The translations under genes and the position numbers were made by a program. Source: Alicyclobacillus_A sp963788285 (GTDB lineage: Bacteria; Bacillota; Bacilli; Alicyclobacillales; Alicyclobacillaceae). From it: a stretch of 64,000 nucleotides of DNA. Below the pieces are notes generated by a model. That model did not search any database. It was not told the DNA's origin and saw only the letters and a list, made by a program, of their open reading frames with translations. This document shows, in pieces, positions 61,831 through 64,000 of the stretch. The DNA lies in assembly GCA_963788285.1 (NCBI GenBank), contig CAWBGB010000015.1, forward strand, positions 62,001 to 126,000, read 5' to 3'. Every line of letters starts with the position of its first letter. The stretch's first letter is position 1.

Positions 61831-61868
61831 GAGACGGCCCCTGAAATCTGTCCAGGCCGTCTCCTTTT
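61831..61868 (+). terminator. terminator of dnaD
   Basis: GAGACGGCC and GGCCGTCTC form a 9-bp stem around a 15-nt loop, followed by CTTTTGC. It lies 56 bases after the dnaD stop and faces the end of the antiporter remnant. Confidence 0.85.
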
Positions 61869-61884
61869 GCTGTCCAACAAAGAC

Positions 61885-63203
61885 TTACGTTTCGACCCGG
61901 TTCGGCACTTCAAACAGAACTTCTTCCTGTGGCTTCATCACGACAATGTTTTCGTCACCCGGCATGAGCCGGCGGCCACTTCCAATGATCTACCGCAACC
62001 AGGATCCGGCCATCCAGGAGGTTAACAATGCCAGCATGACCAGGATGACGAAAAAGTCTTGATTGATAATCCCTAGACCGTACGTAACGGTCGACAGAAC
62101 AATACCCGGGCCACCTCTCGCGTTCATGCTGCTGCTAAATTGGCGCTTGTAAGTTTATTCTGTTTCATCCATCGGCATGTAAAATAGACGACCGTAAATT
62201 GCACAATCGTCGCGCTAAGCAAATACAGGACAAAGAATCCAACGCTGAAATTTTTCGCTAAGTCGAGACTGAAGCCAACAATCGCGAACACAGGGGGATG
62301 AACAAAGAAAACGAAATTTCTCGGATGCTGGTCTCCACACGTTGGAACAAGTCAGCCGGAAGTGTCAGCTTCGTGGCAATGCCAGCGAGCAGCGCCCCGT
62401 ACATCACCTCCACGTTCAAGTAACCCGCCAAGTCAGACAGTGTAAACAGGATGAGCAGAAAATACCCCAAAAAAGAAGCACGAAACAGGAAGTTTGCAGG
62501 TTTCGAGTTGACCCTTTTCAAGATCCACGGCACCAGGACCAAACAGACCATAAGGAACGACAAAGTGATGACCAGGCTTTACGACACGACCCAGACATTC
62601 ACACCTTCGTGTGTGCTGACAATCCCTGAGGAGACCGCCAACGCGACCCAGAGAATGATATCGTGGATGCCTGCCACGCCTACGACAATTTTAGCGAATC
62701 TGGAATGCATGATACCTAAGGCAAAGAGGATCTTCCAAATCACGGGAATACTGGTCACGGCAATGGAAATAGCACGACAATTTGCGAAGCCACGACGTTG
62801 TTCGCAGGGCCTAGGAATTGCTTGAGGTTAAACAGGTAAGTGATAAGCCATCCGCAGATGAACGGAATTACGGTAGATCCCACAATAATAGCGGCCCCAA
62901 TCTTTCCATCCGCCTTCTCAAAGCGTGTTTGAAATTTCAACCCGGAGGTGAACATCAGCAAGTATCAACCCCAGTTGGTAAATGAGGCCGAACAATTTGC
63001 CCCCTGCCGTAAAGCGAGGAAGATCCAGTGAAACACTCCTGGAGCAAAGAAGCCGAGCACCGTCGGTCCCAGCAACAATCCTCCGCAGACTTCGCCGATG
63101 ACCCGTGGAACTGTCAGTCGTTCGGCGACATAGCCGAGCACATTTGCCGCCACGAGTAAAGCCACGGAATTCGGGCTAACTCCGGTCCTGCGAAGCTAAA
63201 CAT
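61885..63203 (-). pseudogene. cation:proton antiporter (CPA2/KefB-like), multiply frameshifted
   Basis: Pieces in three frames add up to one transporter: MFSFAGPELAR (ATG 63203 behind AAAGGAGA), VALLVAANVLGYVAERL and VIGEVCGGLLLGPTVLG, GKLFGLIYQLGLIL, LMFTSGLKFQTRFEKADG, then TSIPVISKILFALGIMHSRF, DLAGYLNVEVMYGALLAGI, and a final PGDENIVVMKPQEEVLFEVP. At least four indels are needed, including a missing G in a G-run near 62998-63002 and an extra base near 62960. The ancestor would exchange Na+ or K+ for protons. Beyond repair by a single correction, so a true pseudogene. Confidence 0.85.
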
Positions 63204-63421
63204 CCGTATATTCTCCTTTCCAGGTGGATCACGCCTATACAAACGTAGGTCGTTGTACACGGTATGCGCACCAACTTCGGCGGTACAGGGCATGTATCCG
63301 GCATGGACAGTCTCCTAGAGAACAGACACCCAACAACTTCCACATACGCCCTTTACGGGTGCTTTCGCCCAGGGTGGAGTTAAGGTACGATGGTACAAAC
63401 GATGACCGGGAGGGCGTACGG

Positions 63422-64000
63422 ATGAAGGTGTTCGTGACTGGTGGAACGGGGTACGTGGGCGTTGCAGTTGTGCGGAGACTCTTTGTTTACGGACACGAGG
63501 TGTACGTGCTGCAACGGGAAGAGACGGCACGACCACTGCGCGTGTCCGGTGTTCACGTCGTCCAAGGAAATTTATTTACGCCTGACAACTGGCTGACAAG
63601 GTTGCAGGAATGCGATGCGGTAATCCATTTGGTTGGTATCATACGCGAGGCTCCGCGAAATGGCGTCACCATGGAGCGAATTCATGTGCGCGGTACGCGC
63701 TGCATCGTTGATGCGGCACAATCCGCCGGGGTTTCCCGATTTCTTCACATGAGCGCACTCGGCGCACGCGATGGAGCTGCTTCAGCGTATCACAAATCCA
63801 AATGGGACGCGGAACGAATTGTACAGTCCTCGTCATTGAACTTCACCATTTTTCGACCATCCGTGATCTACGGGGATGGGGGACCCGGACCAAACTTCAT
63901 CGGCCTGTTGACACAACTAATCAAGACAGCACCCTTCGTTCCCATCATTGGTGACGGACACTTTGAGCTGCAGCCGGTGGCGATAGAAACCGTCTCTGAG
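63422..64000 (+). CDS. NAD(P)-dependent epimerase/NDUFA9-like protein, 3' end outside window
   Basis: 193 codons to the window edge without a stop. MKVFVTGGTGYVGVAVVRRL is the Rossmann dinucleotide site, followed by DAVIHLVGIIREAP, LHMSALGARDG, and YHKSKWDAERIV with the YxxxK pair, then FRPSVIYGDGGPG. This is the atypical SDR branch related to the complex I subunit NDUFA9 and to YfcH-like proteins. Substrate unknown. GGGAGGG lies 7-8 nt before the ATG. Incomplete, so C-terminal features cannot be judged. Confidence 0.88.
   Translation, partial: MKVFVTGGTGYVGVAVVRRLFVYGHEVYVLQREETARPLRVSGVHVVQGNLFTPDNWLTRLQECDAVIHLVGIIREAPRNGVTMERIHVRGTRCIVDAAQSAGVSRFLHMSALGARDGAASAYHKSKWDAERIVQSSSLNFTIFRPSVIYGDGGPGPNFIGLLTQLIKTAPFVPIIGDGHFELQPVAIETVSE

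Noticed and set aside
1..64000. CRISPR array, prophage, rRNA operon or replication origin
   Set aside because: No regularly spaced repeats, phage structural genes, rRNA stretches or DnaA-box clusters were seen.

Overview
The window looks like chromosome from a spore-forming member of the Bacillales, most likely Alicyclobacillaceae. This is inferred from gene content and order, not from a database search. Three things point there. The bacillithiol genes bshB1 and bshA are present. So is the sporulation protein YlbJ. And the gene order keeps the Bacillus subtilis aro-trp to dnaD backbone: aroC-aroB-aroH-trp-tyrA-aroA, ypiB-ypiF-qcr, a YitT protein, a MazG-like ypjD, dapB-mgsA-bshB1-bshA-cca-birA, dinG-ypmA-ypmB-asnS-dnaD. 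Extra blocks are inserted into this backbone.

Layout. 0-10.4 kb is an accessory region: a DUF6504 protein, a cupin, a GNAT acetyltransferase flanked by a diverged duplication, a lipoprotein phosphodiesterase, a YkoP-domain protein, a class II aldolase-like protein, an SDR, and a lipid cluster. That cluster has a PlsC-like acyltransferase, a diacylglycerol kinase-like protein and a GT4 glycosyltransferase; the first and last are frameshifted. A transposase scrap and tRNA-Gly(CCC) close the region. 10.9-15.1 kb holds an RluA-type pseudouridine synthase and three tandem M42 aminopeptidases, the third lacking catalytic residues. 15.2-26 kb is the shikimate, chorismate, tryptophan and tyrosine superoperon: aroC, aroB, aroH, trpD, trpC, trpF, trpB, trpA, a DAHP synthase, tyrA and aroA. 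trpE and trpG are absent. Before trpD there is a promoter, a run of (U/G/C)AG triplets, an intrinsic terminator, and five perfect GAGNN repeats over the ribosome binding site. This is the signature of control by the RNA-binding protein TRAP.

26-30 kb carries an XPB-type helicase with its helicase-associated partner, then ypiB. 30.2-33 kb is a decayed respiratory block: ypiF, qcrB and qcrC are broken and qcrA is missing. 33-38 kb encodes membrane proteins (YitT, YkvI, UppP, YlbJ). 38-44 kb is the conserved ypjD to birA run. 44-57.7 kb holds a TPR protein, DinG, Ku and a LigD polymerase domain (NHEJ), the methylthioadenosine genes mtnP-mtnA-mtaD, SurE, YpmA, YpmB, a small membrane protein and an FtsH-like protease. 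A degenerate group IIC intron (57.8-59.6 kb) sits just after the FtsH-like gene's terminator and before the asnS promoter. asnS and dnaD follow, then a wrecked cation/proton antiporter gene and the start of an NAD-dependent epimerase-like gene.

Several genes are disrupted by short tandem duplications (4, 5 and 13 bp) or homopolymer indels, a pattern typical of replication slippage. Long essential genes next to them read through cleanly.
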